DNA from: Pseudomonas sp. 6D_7.1_Bac1
Lineage (GTDB): Bacteria; Pseudomonadota; Gammaproteobacteria; Pseudomonadales; Pseudomonadaceae
Reading direction: 5' to 3'
Assembly: GCF_025465945.1 (NCBI RefSeq)
Contig: NZ_JANLNW010000035.1
Span: forward strand, 62,001 to 126,000
DNA length: 64,000 bases
The notes under the pieces were generated by a model that did no database searches, was not told where the DNA came from, and saw nothing but the letters and a program-made list of their open reading frames with translations. This document shows, piece by piece, positions 1 through 9,705 of the stretch (position 1 is its first letter; each line of letters begins with the position of its first letter). The translations under genes were made by a program, and so were the position numbers.

Positions 1-2
1 TG

Positions 3-263
3 CTGTCGATCCTCACCGCCCTGTACTGGTGGCGACGCCAGCGCAGCGCGATGCGGGCCAGCGACCAGCCGAACCTCAACCTGCGCGGGCAGGAACTGAT
101 CGGCAAGGTCTTTGTGGTGCATCAGGCGATTGTAAATGGCCGCGGCAAAATCAAGGTCGCCGACGGCGTCTGGATGGCCAGGGGACCTGACGCTCCTGCG
201 GGCTCCAGGGTTCGCGTCACGGGGCTGGACGGGGTGGTTATCCTGGTTGAGCACGCCGATTGA
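3..263 (+). CDS. NfeD-like family protein, C-terminal part (5' truncated by window)
   Basis: The reading frame is open from the window edge, so only the last 86 residues are present. The visible part begins with the end of a hydrophobic segment (LTALYWWRR). A compact beta-rich domain follows, with 'GKVFVVHQAIVNGRGKIKVA' and 'PAGSRVRVTGLDGVVILVE', which is the pattern of the NfeD C-terminal OB-fold. NfeD proteins are membrane partners of stomatin/SPFH proteins, and a partner gene would lie upstream, outside the window. Family assignment is by pattern only; the membrane part cannot be seen. Confidence 0.75.
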   Translation: MSILTALYWWRRQRSAMRASDQPNLNLRGQELIGKVFVVHQAIVNGRGKIKVADGVWMARGPDAPAGSRVRVTGLDGVVILVEHAD

Positions 264-330
264 ACGCTATGGAACTCGTTTGGGGTATTGGCAATCCAAC
301 CTGCCAGAAATCCCACTGGAGTCACCCGCA

Positions 331-657
331 ATGCGTTTTAAACTTGCTGCCGCTACCCTTGCCTTGCTTTCCCTGTCTGTAGGTTCAGCAATGGCCCATG
401 ATCATGATGGCATCTTGCGAGAAGTTATTTCCTCAGGTGCGACCACCGCGTCCACCTACCTGACCTCCAGGGATCACAAGCTGGTCGTTGCCGCCCAGGA
501 CGACGCCAGCAGTTTCGTAGCCAGTGACGGCAATATTCGTGGTCCGTACCTGGAATCTGCAATGCAGAAAGTTCGTGCGGACAACCCAGGTTTGAAGGCT
601 ACTGACATGGAACTGGCCAACGCGATCCTGGCCAAGAACGCGGTCGCCCCGGAATAA
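331..657 (+). CDS. DUF2388 domain-containing secreted protein
   Basis: The product has 108 residues. A Sec signal peptide (MRFKLAAATLALLSLSVGSAMA) is cleaved before HDHDG. The mature part 'SSGATTASTYLTSRDHKLVVAAQDDASSFVASDG' matches the small DUF2388 family of Pseudomonas periplasmic proteins, whose function is unknown. The start at 331 is preceded by CTGGAGTCACCC, a suitable ribosome-binding site. A longer in-frame start is possible, but it would place the signal peptide internally. The gene is convergent with gcvP, with a REP doublet between them. Confidence 0.85.
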   Translation: MRFKLAAATLALLSLSVGSAMAHDHDGILREVISSGATTASTYLTSRDHKLVVAAQDDASSFVASDGNIRGPYLESAMQKVRADNPGLKATDMELANAILAKNAVAPE

Positions 658-683
658 TTTTGTTGTTGTAAAAATGCGATCCA

Positions 684-789
684 TTGTGGGAGCGAGCTTG
701 CTCCGGGCGGCGATCCGACGATGACGGTGTAACAGTCAGCAAAAATGTTGAATGTTATGACCCCATCGCGAGCAGGCTCGCTCCCACAT
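684..789. repeat. REP doublet (inverted pair)
   Basis: Two inverted copies of the GTGGGAGCGAGC(C/T)TGCTC palindrome lie at 684-704 and 764-788, separated by about 60 bases. The left copy diverges after its core. They lie between the convergent DUF2388 gene and gcvP, the usual REP position. Confidence 0.85.
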
Positions 790-819
790 TTGATTTGCGC
801 CTCATCAAACCCGTGCATG

Positions 820-3693
820 TCAGCGGTATTCATCCACCGGCACGCAGGCACAAAACAGGTTGCGATCCCCGTAAACGTTGTCCACGCGGTTCACCGTCGG
901 CCAGTATTTATGCAGCCTGGTGTGCGCGTCAGGGGTGACCGCTTGCTCGATGCTGTAGGGCCGATCCCAGACGCCGATAATGTCCGCCAGGGTATGGGGC
1001 GAGCGCTTCAGCGGATTGTCTTCGGGAGACCAGTTGCCATTCTGCACTTCTGAAATTTCCGCACGGATGCTCAGCATCGCGTTGATAAAGCGATCCAGCT
1101 CAGCCTTGGACTCGCTTTCGGTGGGCTCGACCATCAACGTTCCCGGCACTGGGAAAGACATGGTCGGCGCATGGAAGCCGTAATCCATCAGCCGCTTGGC
1201 AACGTCTTCTTCGCTGATGCCGGTCAGTGCCTTGAGCGGCCGCAAGTCGAGGATGCATTCGTGGGCCACCCGCTCGTTGCGCCCGGTGTAGAGCACCGGG
1301 AAGGCACCGGACAAATGCTTCGCCAGGTAGTTGGCCGAGAGAATTGCCACCTCGCTGGCATCGGCCAGTTGCGGCCCCATCATCGCGATATACATCCAGC
1401 TGATCGGCAAAATGCTCGCACTGCCCCAAGGCGCCGCGCTGACCGCACTATTCTGCGGATCAGGTCCCTCGATCGGCACCACCGGGTGATTGGCCACGAA
1501 CGGTGCCAAATGCGCGCGCACACCAATCGGCCCCATCCCCGGCCCGCCTCCGCCATGGGGAATGCAGAAGGTCTTGTGCAGGTTCATGTGCGAAACATCA
1601 GCGCCGATATCCGCCGGGCGAGCAAGCCCGACCTGCGCATTGAGGTTGGCGCCGTCCATGTACACCTGGCCACCGTGACTGTGGATAACTTCGCAGATTT
1701 CGCTGATGCCCTCTTCGTACACCCCATGGGTCGAAGGGTACGTGGCCATCAGGCAGGAAAGCTTGTCGCCGGCAGCGGTCGCCTTGGCTTTCAGGTCATC
1801 GAGGTCGACGTTACCGGCATCGTCGCAGTCGACGATCACCACCCGCATCCCGGCCATCTGCGCCGACGCCGGGTTGGTACCGTGGGCTGACGCGGGAATC
1901 AGACAGATGTCGCGCGCACCTTGCTGACGGCTTTCATGGTATTTGCGGATCGCCAGCAACCCGGCGTATTCACCTTGGGCGCCGGAGTTGGGCTGCATGC
2001 AGATCGCATCAAAACCGGTGATCGCGCAGAGCCAGCGCTCCAGTTCGCTGATCATCAGCGAGTAGCCCACCGCCTGCTCTTTCGGCGCAAAGGGGTGCAG
2101 GTTGGCGAATGCCGGCCAGGTGATCGGGATCATCTCGCTGCTGGCGTTGAGTTTCATGGTGCAGGAACCCAGCGGGATCATCGACTGGTTAAGCGCCAGG
2201 TCCTTGTTTTCCAGTTGCTTGAGGTAGCGCAACATCTCGGTTTCGCTGTGGTGGGCGTTGAACACCGGGTGGCGCAAATACGGTGTGGCCCGCAACAAGC
2301 CGTCGGGAATGCCGGAGTTCAGTACTTCGCCATCCAGCTCGGCCACATCAAGCCCATGATCGGTGCCCAGGAACACATCGAACAGCTTCGCCACGGTGCG
2401 TTCATCGCAGCTTTCGTCGAGACTCAAACCCAACTGCCCACGCCCGAGAATCCGCAGGTTGATCTGCGCCGCACTGGCGCTTTCGATGATTGCGGTCTGA
2501 CTGCCGCCGACCTCCAGGGTCAAGGTGTCGAAAAAGTGCTTGTTGAGCCGGGTAATGCCGTTGCGCTCAAGCCCGGCAGCGAGGATGCAGGTCAGACGGT
2601 GTACCCGTTGAGCAATCCGCTTGAGCCCCTGCGGGCCGTGGTAGACCGCGTAAAAGCTGGCAATGTTCGCCAGCAGGACCTGGGCCGTGCAGATATTCGA
2701 ATTGGCCTTCTCGCGGCGGATGTGTTGCTCGCGGGTTTGCAGGGCCATGCGCAGCGCGACGTTGCCGCGAGCATCTTTCGATACGCCGATGATCCGCCCG
2801 GGAATCGCCCGCTTGTATTCATCGCGGCTGGCAAAAAACGCCGCGTGAGGGCCGCCATACCCCATCGGTACGCCAAAACGCTGGGACGATCCAAACACCA
2901 CATCAGCGCCCTGCTCACCCGGTGGCGTCAGCAGCAACAGACTCAGCAGATCCGCCGCAACACAGGCCAGCGCCTGCTGCGCATGCAAGTGGTCGATCAA
3001 CGGGCGCAGATTGCGGATTTCACCGTGGGTATCGGGATACTGCAGCAGTGCGCCAAACACCTGATGCTGTTTCAAGTTATCCACAGCGTCGACGATCAGC
3101 TCGATACCAAACCCTTCGGCGCGGGTCTGCACCACGGAAATGGTCTGTGGATGGCAGTGTTCGTCGACGAAGAACAGATTGCTTTTCGACTTGGCGACGC
3201 GCTTGGCCAGTGCCATGGCTTCGGCCGCCGCCGTGGCTTCGTCGAGCAACGAGGCGTTGGCCAGTTCCAGGCCCGTGAGGTCGATGGTCAGTTGCTGGAA
3301 ATTGAGCAATGCTTCGAGCCGACCCTGGGCAATCTCTGGCTGATACGGGGTGTAAGCGGTGTACCAGCCGGGATTTTCCAGCACGTTGCGCAAGATCACC
3401 GCAGGCGTCAGAGTGCCGTGGTAACCCATGCCGATCAGGCTGGTAAAGACCTGGTTCTGTTCGGCATAGCCTCGCAGCTTCGCCAGCGCGGCTTCTTCAT
3501 CGAGCGCTGGCGGCAAGTCCAGTTCGCGGTTGAGGCGGATTCCCGGCGGCACCGTCTGCTCGATCAGCTCGACACGGCTGCCGAGCCCGAGGCTGTCGAG
3601 CATCGCCTGCTGCTCGGCGATATCCGGCCCCAAGTGCCGCCGCAGGAAGGCATTCGGGTCTCGTAACTGGCTCAAGGATGGCAACTGGGACAT
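820..3693 (-). CDS. gcvP: Glycine dehydrogenase (decarboxylating), P-protein of the glycine cleavage system
   Basis: The 957-residue product is full length for GcvP. It decarboxylates glycine using PLP and transfers the aminomethyl group to the lipoyl arm of GcvH, in the cytoplasm. The C-terminal half contains the PLP-lysine motif SHMNLHKTF followed by the glycine-rich stretch [11 protein letters not shown]. The N-terminal half holds the paralogous inactive domain, as in homodimeric P-proteins. The start at 3693 gives [20 protein letters not shown], the normal family N-terminus. In many pseudomonads gcvP sits beside gcvH and gcvT. Here a DegT-family gene on the opposite strand and a terminator separate it from them, so it must be transcribed separately. 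Confidence 0.97.
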   Translation of the reverse strand: MSQLPSLSQLRDPNAFLRRHLGPDIAEQQAMLDSLGLGSRVELIEQTVPPGIRLNRELDLPPALDEEAALAKLRGYAEQNQVFTSLIGMGYHGTLTPAVILRNVLENPGWYTAYTPYQPEIAQGRLEALLNFQQLTIDLTGLELANASLLDEATAAAEAMALAKRVAKSKSNLFFVDEHCHPQTISVVQTRAEGFGIELIVDAVDNLKQHQVFGALLQYPDTHGEIRNLRPLIDHLHAQQALACVAADLLSLLLLTPPGEQGADVVFGSSQRFGVPMGYGGPHAAFFASRDEYKRAIPGRIIGVSKDARGNVALRMALQTREQHIRREKANSNICTAQVLLANIASFYAVYHGPQGLKRIAQRVHRLTCILAAGLERNGITRLNKHFFDTLTLEVGGSQTAIIESASAAQINLRILGRGQLGLSLDESCDERTVAKLFDVFLGTDHGLDVAELDGEVLNSGIPDGLLRATPYLRHPVFNAHHSETEMLRYLKQLENKDLALNQSMIPLGSCTMKLNASSEMIPITWPAFANLHPFAPKEQAVGYSLMISELERWLCAITGFDAICMQPNSGAQGEYAGLLAIRKYHESRQQGARDICLIPASAHGTNPASAQMAGMRVVIVDCDDAGNVDLDDLKAKATAAGDKLSCLMATYPSTHGVYEEGISEICEVIHSHGGQVYMDGANLNAQVGLARPADIGADVSHMNLHKTFCIPHGGGGPGMGPIGVRAHLAPFVANHPVVPIEGPDPQNSAVSAAPWGSASILPISWMYIAMMGPQLADASEVAILSANYLAKHLSGAFPVLYTGRNERVAHECILDLRPLKALTGISEEDVAKRLMDYGFHAPTMSFPVPGTLMVEPTESESKAELDRFINAMLSIRAEISEVQNGNWSPEDNPLKRSPHTLADIIGVWDRPYSIEQAVTPDAHTRLHKYWPTVNRVDNVYGDRNLFCACVPVDEYR

Positions 3694-3847
3694 GACGGGC
3701 TCTCTCTTGAATGGCGCTCAACGTCGATGCAACACGATCAAAGCAGCATAGCTTCCCCTGCGCGGACGGCATGGCGTCTTTGCGCAATCAGGCTCATCAT
3801 GTGCGGCGCATATAACTACCGTCAGCCAATCGGGTGCACTGATTCTC

Positions 3848-4990
3848 ATGAGCCAACTGCCTTTTCTACCGTTTTCCAAACCTACTATCGATGAAGCCAC
3901 AATTGCCGCTGTCGGCGATGTCTTGCGCTCCGGCTGGATCACCAGCGGACCCAAGGTCCAGGCGTTCGAAGCCCAGCTCTCGGAGTTTTTTGGCGGTCGC
4001 CCGGTGCGCACGTTCAACTCCGGGACCTGCACCATGGAGATTGCCCTGCGCATCGCCGGAATCGGTGCCGGTGACGAAGTCATCACCACGCCGATCTCCT
4101 GGGTCGCCACGGCCAACGTGATTCTCGAAGTCGGCGCCACCCCGGTGTTTGCCGACATCGACCCGATCACTCGCAACATCGATCTGGACCAACTCGAAGC
4201 GGCCATTACCCCGCGTACCAAGGCAATCATCCCGGTGTACCTCGCCGGTTTGCCGGTGGACATGAGCCGCCTGTATGCAATCGCGAAGAAACATGGTCTG
4301 CGCATTGTCGAAGACGCCGCCCAGGCGCTGGGTTCAAGCTGGAACGACCTGCGCATCGGCGCTACGGGCGACTTCGTGTCGTTCAGCTTCCAGGCGAACA
4401 AGAACGTCACGTCCTCGGAAGGTGGCTGCCTGGTACTGAACAATGCCGAAGAAGTGCGGCTGGCCGAGAAGTATCGCCTGCAAGGCGTAACCCGCACTGG
4501 TTTCGACGGCCTGGACGTCGATGTGCTGGGTGGCAAATTCAACATGACCGACGTCGCGGCCGCCATTGGCCTGGGCCAATTCGCGCACATTGACGCCATC
4601 ACCGCTCACCGCCGCGAACTGGCCAAGCATTACTTCGCCTGTTTCGGCAGCGATTTCGAGGCCAAATACGGTGCGCAGCTGCCACCGGCGGACTTCACCA
4701 ACAGCAACTGGCACCTGTTCCAACTGGTGTTGCCAGAGCGCAAGGACGGCAAACCGGCCCGCGCGACGTTCATGGAGCAAATGCAGGAACTGGGCGTCGG
4801 CATCGGCTACCACTACCCGCCGATCCACCTGCTGAGCCTTTACCGCGAACGCGGTTTCAAGGAAGGCATGTTCCCGGTGTCCGAGCGTGTCGGTCGCCTG
4901 ATCGTTTCGCTGCCGATGTTCTCGGCCATGAGCAAAAGCGACGTAGAACGTTCAGTTGCTGCGGTGAAGACCGTGCTGCAAAACGCGTAA
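3848..4990 (+). CDS. DegT/DnrJ/EryC1/StrS-family PLP-dependent aminotransferase
   Basis: This 380-residue protein is of the sugar aminotransferase type (fold type I, ArnB/WecE-like). The motif GWITSGPKVQAFE near residue 30, FNSGTCTMEIAL for cofactor phosphate binding, VEDAAQALG with the PLP-contacting Asp, and FSFQANKNVTSSEGG with the likely Schiff-base Lys at residue 185 are all visible. Typical substrates are UDP- or dTDP-linked keto-sugars, but no sugar-nucleotide genes are nearby, so the substrate is unknown. The gene lies between gcvP and gcvH on the opposite strand and ends at a bidirectional terminator. It is unlikely to be part of glycine cleavage. Confidence 0.9.
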   Translation: MSQLPFLPFSKPTIDEATIAAVGDVLRSGWITSGPKVQAFEAQLSEFFGGRPVRTFNSGTCTMEIALRIAGIGAGDEVITTPISWVATANVILEVGATPVFADIDPITRNIDLDQLEAAITPRTKAIIPVYLAGLPVDMSRLYAIAKKHGLRIVEDAAQALGSSWNDLRIGATGDFVSFSFQANKNVTSSEGGCLVLNNAEEVRLAEKYRLQGVTRTGFDGLDVDVLGGKFNMTDVAAAIGLGQFAHIDAITAHRRELAKHYFACFGSDFEAKYGAQLPPADFTNSNWHLFQLVLPERKDGKPARATFMEQMQELGVGIGYHYPPIHLLSLYRERGFKEGMFPVSERVGRLIVSLPMFSAMSKSDVERSVAAVKTVLQNA

Positions 4991-5001
4991 ATCGCGCCCA
5001 C

Positions 5002-5030
5002 AAAAAAGCCTCGATCACTCGAGGCTTTTT
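5002..5030. terminator. Bidirectional intrinsic terminator
   Basis: Perfect stem AAGCCTCGA / TCGAGGCTT with a short loop, an A-run on the left and a T-run on the right. It sits between the convergent DegT-family gene and gcvH and can serve both. Confidence 0.93.
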
Positions 5031-5045
5031 CGTTTCTGACAGCAA

Positions 5046-5429
5046 TTACTCGCCGATGGCGTTCTTGTAGCCAGTAGGGTCGAGCAACTTGTCCAGTTCA
5101 GAGGTATCACTTGGCTCAAGCTTGAAGAACCAGCTGTCATATGGCGCGCTGTTGACCAGTTCCGGGCTGTTGGCCAATTCTTCGTTAACGGCAATGACCT
5201 TACCGGAGACCGGCGAGTAGATGTCCGAAGCGGCCTTGACCGACTCGACTACGCCCGCCGCATCGCCGGCAGCGAACACCTTGCCGATTTCCGGCAGCTC
5301 GACGAACACTACATCACCCAAGGCTTCCTGAGCATGGTCTGAAATACCGACTTTTACGCCGCCATCTTCATCCAGACGGGCCCATTCGTGACTTTCGGCA
5401 AAACGCAGGTCGACAGGGATTTCGCTCAT
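5046..5429 (-). CDS. gcvH: Glycine cleavage system H protein
   Basis: This 127-residue lipoyl-carrier protein shuttles the aminomethyl group between GcvP, GcvT and lipoamide dehydrogenase. The lipoylation motif [15 protein letters not shown] with the modified Lys is intact, as is the [18 protein letters not shown]-terminus. The start was placed at 5429 rather than at the longer 5444, because family members begin at MSEIP. A ribosome-binding site is not strong. gcvT lies 52 bases upstream on the same strand, so gcvT-gcvH probably form one transcript. Confidence 0.96.
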   Translation of the reverse strand: MSEIPVDLRFAESHEWARLDEDGGVKVGISDHAQEALGDVVFVELPEIGKVFAAGDAAGVVESVKAASDIYSPVSGKVIAVNEELANSPELVNSAPYDSWFFKLEPSDTSELDKLLDPTGYKNAIGE

Positions 5430-5481
5430 GTTCTGTGTCCTCAAGAAGAAATGTCAGCGGTTGATTGCCCGCCAGAAAAAG

Positions 5482-6564
5482 TTAGATCAAGGCTTTGCCA
5501 TGGCGCACAAAGGTCGGTTTGACCACCCGAACCGGGTACCACTTGCCACGAATTTCCACTTCTGCCCGGTCGGCGGTCGCTATCGGCACCCGCGCCAGGG
5601 CGATCGATTTGCTAAGCGTAGGAGAGAAACTACCACTGGTGATCTCCCCTTCGCCAACATCAGCGATGCGAACCACCTGATGGGCGCGTAAAACACCACG
5701 CTCTTCGAGCACCAGACCGACCAGCTTGTGCTTCACGCCAGCGGCCCGTTCAGCCTCCAGCGCCGCCCGGCCGATAAACTGACGAGCGGCCGGTTCCCAG
5801 GCAATACTCCAGGCCATATTGGAAGCCAGCGGTGAGACATCCTGATGAATGTCCTGACCGTAGAGGTTCATTCCAGCCTCAAGACGCAGCGTGTCGCGGG
5901 CGCCGAGGCCAATCGGCGAGATCCCCGCTCCGACCAGATCGTTGAAGAACCCTGGCGCCTGATCGGCCGGCAGGACAATCTCCAGGCCGTCTTCGCCGGT
6001 GTAACCGGTCCGGGCGATGAACCAGTCACCGTCACAGTGCCCTTCGAAGGGTTTGAGATGCTGGATCAGCGTGCCGCGGGACTGGGTCACCAGTTCGGCG
6101 ATCTTTTGCCGCGCCTGCGGACCTTGAATCGCCAGCATCGCCAGCTCGGTGCGCTCGTGCAGTTGCACCTGATAGTCGCCGAGCCGGGCCTGCATCCAGG
6201 CCATGTCCTGATCGCGGGTGGCAGCGTTCACCACCAGTCGATAACCGTCCTCAAGTCGATAGACAATCATGTCGTCGACGATACCGCCACACTCATTGAG
6301 CATGGTGCTGTACAAGGCACGACCGACGCTGTGCAGACGTTCGACATCATTGGCCAGCAAATGCTGGAGCCAGGCCTTGGCCTGAGGGCCACTGGCATCG
6401 ATTACGGTCATATGGGATACATCGAAAACCCCACAGTCGCGGCGCACCTGATGGTGTTCCTCGACCTGAGAGCCGTAATGCAGTGGCATATCCCAACCGC
6501 CAAAATCGACCATCTTCGCACCGAGTGCGAGGTGAAGGTCATACAGAGGCGTACGCTGTCCCAT
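5482..6564 (-). CDS. gcvT: Aminomethyltransferase, T protein of the glycine cleavage system
   Basis: The 360-residue product transfers the methylene group from the H-protein aminomethyl arm to tetrahydrofolate and releases ammonia. It starts [20 protein letters not shown], preceded by AAGGAGAAACCC. The longer open frame upstream was rejected because this Shine-Dalgarno is ideal and the length matches the family. Visible family motifs include [12 protein letters not shown] and [13 protein letters not shown]. The leader contains a small hairpin (stem AAGCCTT around 6615-6639). I saw no glycine-riboswitch aptamer. Confidence 0.96.
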   Translation of the reverse strand: MGQRTPLYDLHLALGAKMVDFGGWDMPLHYGSQVEEHHQVRRDCGVFDVSHMTVIDASGPQAKAWLQHLLANDVERLHSVGRALYSTMLNECGGIVDDMIVYRLEDGYRLVVNAATRDQDMAWMQARLGDYQVQLHERTELAMLAIQGPQARQKIAELVTQSRGTLIQHLKPFEGHCDGDWFIARTGYTGEDGLEIVLPADQAPGFFNDLVGAGISPIGLGARDTLRLEAGMNLYGQDIHQDVSPLASNMAWSIAWEPAARQFIGRAALEAERAAGVKHKLVGLVLEERGVLRAHQVVRIADVGEGEITSGSFSPTLSKSIALARVPIATADRAEVEIRGKWYPVRVVKPTFVRHGKALI

Positions 6565-6690
6565 GGGTTTCTCCTTCCGGGCGTGGCGAAGGTACGGACA
6601 GGCGCTGTAGGGTTGAAAGCCTTTAAATAGAAGGCTTCCAGCCAATTTCAGCAACCCGGTCTGAAGGACGATCCGCACCGAATGCCGCGC

Positions 6691-6719
6691 ATTGTAGCCG
6701 CAAGGTGTAGGACTGGCAC
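6691..6719 (-). promoter_or_regulatory. Candidate sigma-70 promoter of gcvT-gcvH
   Basis: On the minus strand a -35-like GTGCCA and a -10-like TACAAT are separated by 17 bases. They lie just beyond the stop of the iron permease gene and about 125 bases upstream of the gcvT start. Inferred by eye. Confidence 0.45.
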
Positions 6720-8336
6720 CTAGCCGTTTCGATGTGCCGAACGTCGGATCAACCCGACGACCGGTAACAGGCCCACCAGAATCAGCGTCAGCGCCGGCAA
6801 TGATGCCCGCGCCCACTCGCCTTCGCTGGTCATTTCGAAGATTCGCACCGCCAGCGTGTCCCAGCCAAACGGGCGCATCAGCAAGGTTGCGGGCATTTCC
6901 TTGAGTACATCGACGAACACTAATAGCGCCGCGCTCAAGGTGCCGGGCAGCAACAGCGGCAGATACACCTTGAAAAACAGTCGTGGCCCACTGACCCCCA
7001 AACTGCGTGCAGCTTCCGGCAGCGTCGGGCGGATCCGCGCCAGGCTGTTTTCCAACGGCCCGTAGGCCACCGCGATAAAGCGCACCAGATACGCCAGCAA
7101 CAGTGCCGACAGGCTGCCCAGCAGCAACGGTTTACCGGCACCGCCAAGCCAGCCCGACAACGGCACCACCCATTCACGGTCCAGGTAACTGAACGCCAGC
7201 ATGATCGATACCGCCAGCACCGAACCGGGCAAGGCATAGCCAATGTTGGCCAGACTGACCCCGGAGCGTATCGCCCGGGTCGGTGCCAGGCGCCGGGCGA
7301 ATGCCAGCAACAGCGCGACGCTGACGGTGATCAGCGCGGCCATGGCGCCCAGGTACAGCGTGTGCATGATCAGCCCGGTATAACGCTCATCCAGGTCAAA
7401 ACGCCCACGCTGCCAGAACCACGCCAGCAGTTGCAGCAATGGAATGACGAATGCGCAGGCAAACACCAGCCCGCACCAACTGCTGGCGGCCAGGGCCTTG
7501 AACCCGCGCAGCTGATAGAGCGCCTTGCCCCTGGGACGCTCGTTACTCGCCCGGCTGGCACCGCGAGCGCGGCGCTCGCCGTACAGCAACAACATCACCA
7601 CCAGCAGCAACAGGCTGGCCAGCTGCGCAGCACTCGACAGGCTGAAAAAGCCGTACCAGGTTTTGTAGATCGCCGTGGTGAAGGTGTCGAAGTTGAACAC
7701 CGACACCGCACCGAAATCCGCCAGCGTCTCCATCAACGCCAAAGCGACACCGGCACCAATCGCCGGCCGCGCCATCGGCAAGGCCACGTACCAGAATGCT
7801 TGCCACGGTGATTGGCCGAGTACTCTCGCAGCCTCCATCAGACCTTTGCCCTGGGCCAGAAACGCCGTGCGCGCCAGCAGGTAGACGTAGGGATAGAACA
7901 CCAGCACCAACACCAGAATCACCCCACCGGTGGAGCGCACGCGCGGCAGCCGCAAACCGCTGCCGAACCATTCGCGCAGCAGGGTTTGCACAGGGCCCGC
8001 GAAATCCAGCAGCCCGACGAAAACGAACGCCAGCACATAGGCCGGGATCGCAAACGGCAGCATCAGCGCCCAATCCAGCCAACGTCGCCCGGGGAATTCG
8101 CAGAGGCTGGTCAGCCACGCAAGGCTCACCCCCAGCAGCGTGACGCCAACACCGACGCCAAGGATCAGTGTCAGGGTATTGCCCAGCAGACGCGGCATCT
8201 GGGTCTCCCACAGGTGCGACCAGATCTGCAGGTCGACGGTTTGCCACGACAGCAGCAAGACGCTCAGCGGCAGCAGCACCAGGGCGGCAACGACGAAAAC
8301 CAGCGGATACCAACGGCGTTGGGCGGGATGGGCCAA
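6720..8336 (-). CDS. Iron(III) ABC transporter, fused two-unit permease (FbpB/HitB-like)
   Basis: The 538-residue inner-membrane protein has about twelve hydrophobic segments. Two binding-protein-dependent permease signatures are visible, [20 protein letters not shown] and [20 protein letters not shown], so it is a fused homodimer-like permease, as in FbpB-type Fe3+ importers. The start is a TTG codon. An in-frame TAG lies only four codons upstream, and the first membrane segment begins about ten residues in, so no other start fits. The binding-protein gene lies upstream across a REP. No ATPase gene is adjacent. Confidence 0.93.
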   Translation of the reverse strand: MAHPAQRRWYPLVFVVAALVLLPLSVLLLSWQTVDLQIWSHLWETQMPRLLGNTLTLILGVGVGVTLLGVSLAWLTSLCEFPGRRWLDWALMLPFAIPAYVLAFVFVGLLDFAGPVQTLLREWFGSGLRLPRVRSTGGVILVLVLVFYPYVYLLARTAFLAQGKGLMEAARVLGQSPWQAFWYVALPMARPAIGAGVALALMETLADFGAVSVFNFDTFTTAIYKTWYGFFSLSSAAQLASLLLLVVMLLLYGERRARGASRASNERPRGKALYQLRGFKALAASSWCGLVFACAFVIPLLQLLAWFWQRGRFDLDERYTGLIMHTLYLGAMAALITVSVALLLAFARRLAPTRAIRSGVSLANIGYALPGSVLAVSIMLAFSYLDREWVVPLSGWLGGAGKPLLLGSLSALLLAYLVRFIAVAYGPLENSLARIRPTLPEAARSLGVSGPRLFFKVYLPLLLPGTLSAALLVFVDVLKEMPATLLMRPFGWDTLAVRIFEMTSEGEWARASLPALTLILVGLLPVVGLIRRSAHRNG

Positions 8337-8389
8337 GGAAAGTCTCTAAAAAGTGCGGGGGCGACGCAGTAATGCAGCCGGCCCCATTC

Positions 8390-8472
8390 TGTGGCGAGGG
8401 AGCTTGCTCCCTCGCCACAGGTTCAGTATTCGGCTTAACTGATCGGCATTAGGGCAAGCCCCCTCGCCACAA
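8390..8472. repeat. REP element, GTGGCGAGGG family, inside the iron transporter gene pair
   Basis: A near-perfect palindrome GTGGCGAGGGAGCTTGCTCC..CGCCAC lies at 8390-8420, and a half copy in opposite orientation at about 8450-8472. This is a different REP subtype from the GGGAGCGAGCCTGCTCGCGAT family seen elsewhere. It separates the binding-protein gene from its permease and could affect the relative expression of the two genes. Confidence 0.82.
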
Positions 8473-8482
8473 TACCGGCGAC

Positions 8483-9484
8483 TCAGTTCCAGCCGGCGCG
8501 GTCCATCAGGCGAATGGCTTCAGCCTGGCGCAGGCCAGCCACCTCTACCGGCAGAGTGTCCGGGATGAACGTGCCCCAGGCCTCGACTTCAGCGGACGGC
8601 TTCACGCTCGGGTTGGCCGGGAACTCCTGGTTAACGTCGGCGAAGATCTTTTGCGCTTCAGGCGTGGTCATCCACTCCACCAGGGCCTTGGCGGCTTCCG
8701 GGTGCGGGGCGTGTTTGGTCAGGCCAATGCCCGACAGGTTCACGTGCACGCCGCGGTCAGCCTGGTTCGGCCAGAACAGTTTGACCGGCAGATCCGGCTT
8801 CTGCTTGTGCAGACGACCGTAGTAGTAAGTGTTGACGATACCAACGTCGCATTGCCCGGCGCTGATCGCTTCCAGCACCGCGGTGTCGTCGGAGAACACG
8901 TCGGTCGCCAGGTTAGCGACCCAGCCCTTGATGATGGCTTCGGTTTTATCCGCGCCATGGGTTTCGATCATCGTGGCGGTCAACGACTGGTTGTAGACCT
9001 TCTTCGCGGTGCGCAGGCACAGGCGACCTTCCCACTTTTTGTCTGCCAGGGCTTCATAGGTGGTCATTTCCGAGGGTTTTACCCGCTCGGTGGAATAGGC
9101 CAACGTCCGTGCCCGCAGGCTCAGACCGGTCCAGGCGTGAGAAGCAGCGCGGTATTGCAGAGGAATGTTGGCGTCGATCACCTTGGAGGTGAACGGCTGC
9201 AGGATGCCCATTTGCTCGGCCTGCCAGAGGTTACCGGCATCGACAGTGAGCAGCAGGTCGGCAGTGGCGTTTTCGCCCTCAGCCTTGATGCGCTGCATCA
9301 GTGGCGCTTCCTTGTCGGTGATGAACTTCACCTTGACGCCGGTTTTTTGGGTGTAGGCATCGAAGACCGGTTTGATCAGCTCGTCGATACGCGAGGAGTA
9401 GACCACCACCTCGTCAGCGGCCTGGGCAGTAGTGCCGATCAGGGTCAGGGCGAGGGCTGTCAGTAGACGCTTCGGTGCCAACAT
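8483..9484 (-). CDS. Iron(III) ABC transporter periplasmic binding protein (FbpA/HitA-like)
   Basis: The 333-residue protein has a signal peptide ([22 protein letters not shown]). The mature ferric-binding fold begins [32 protein letters not shown] supplies the paired tyrosines typical of FbpA-type Fe3+ ligands. The family delivers periplasmic ferric iron to the FbpB permease. A Fur-like box sits just upstream, which supports iron regulation. It is followed by the permease gene after about 146 bases containing a REP. Confidence 0.93.
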   Translation of the reverse strand: MLAPKRLLTALALTLIGTTAQAADEVVVYSSRIDELIKPVFDAYTQKTGVKVKFITDKEAPLMQRIKAEGENATADLLLTVDAGNLWQAEQMGILQPFTSKVIDANIPLQYRAASHAWTGLSLRARTLAYSTERVKPSEMTTYEALADKKWEGRLCLRTAKKVYNQSLTATMIETHGADKTEAIIKGWVANLATDVFSDDTAVLEAISAGQCDVGIVNTYYYGRLHKQKPDLPVKLFWPNQADRGVHVNLSGIGLTKHAPHPEAAKALVEWMTTPEAQKIFADVNQEFPANPSVKPSAEVEAWGTFIPDTLPVEVAGLRQAEAIRLMDRAGWN

Positions 9485-9517
9485 GGGAGCGGTCTCTCGA
9501 AATCAAAAATGAGCCGA

Positions 9518-9536
9518 AATGATAAGGACTCACATT
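9518..9536 (-). promoter_or_regulatory. Candidate Fur box upstream of the ferric-binding protein gene
   Basis: AATGATAAGGACTCACATT is an imperfect 19-base inverted repeat resembling the Fur consensus (GATAATGATAATCATTATC). It lies 34 bases upstream of the start codon. The right half is weak. Inferred by eye. Confidence 0.5.
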
Positions 9537-9614
9537 TAGCTTCTCAACCGATCCCTCTGTGGAGGAGTTACGAGATGTTGCACCCCCGAGGATTGATGGT
9601 GAACGTGCCGCCGC

Positions 9615-9682
9615 CATCGCGAGCAGGCTCGCTCCCACAAGGGAACGCATTCCAACTGTGGGAGCGAGCCTGCTCGCGATGA
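9615..9682. repeat. REP doublet
   Basis: Two inverted copies (CATCGCGAGCAGGCTCGCTC and its reverse complement) lie about 20 bases apart, forming one long potential hairpin downstream of ubiI and upstream of the ferric-binding gene. Confidence 0.92.
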
Positions 9683-9705
9683 GGCCATCAGCCTCAACGA
9701 AGACA

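Noticed and set aside
684..789. REP pairs as a CRISPR array
   Set aside because: Copies are palindromic inverted pairs at scattered sites, with no regular direct repeats or spacers and no cas genes.
1921..3666. 581-codon open frame on the plus strand opposite gcvP
   Set aside because: It is the shadow of gcvP caused by high GC third positions. The protein has no domain, and GcvP motifs on the minus strand are complete.
6565..6719. Glycine riboswitch before gcvT
   Set aside because: No tandem glycine aptamer core was found in the leader; only one small hairpin is visible.
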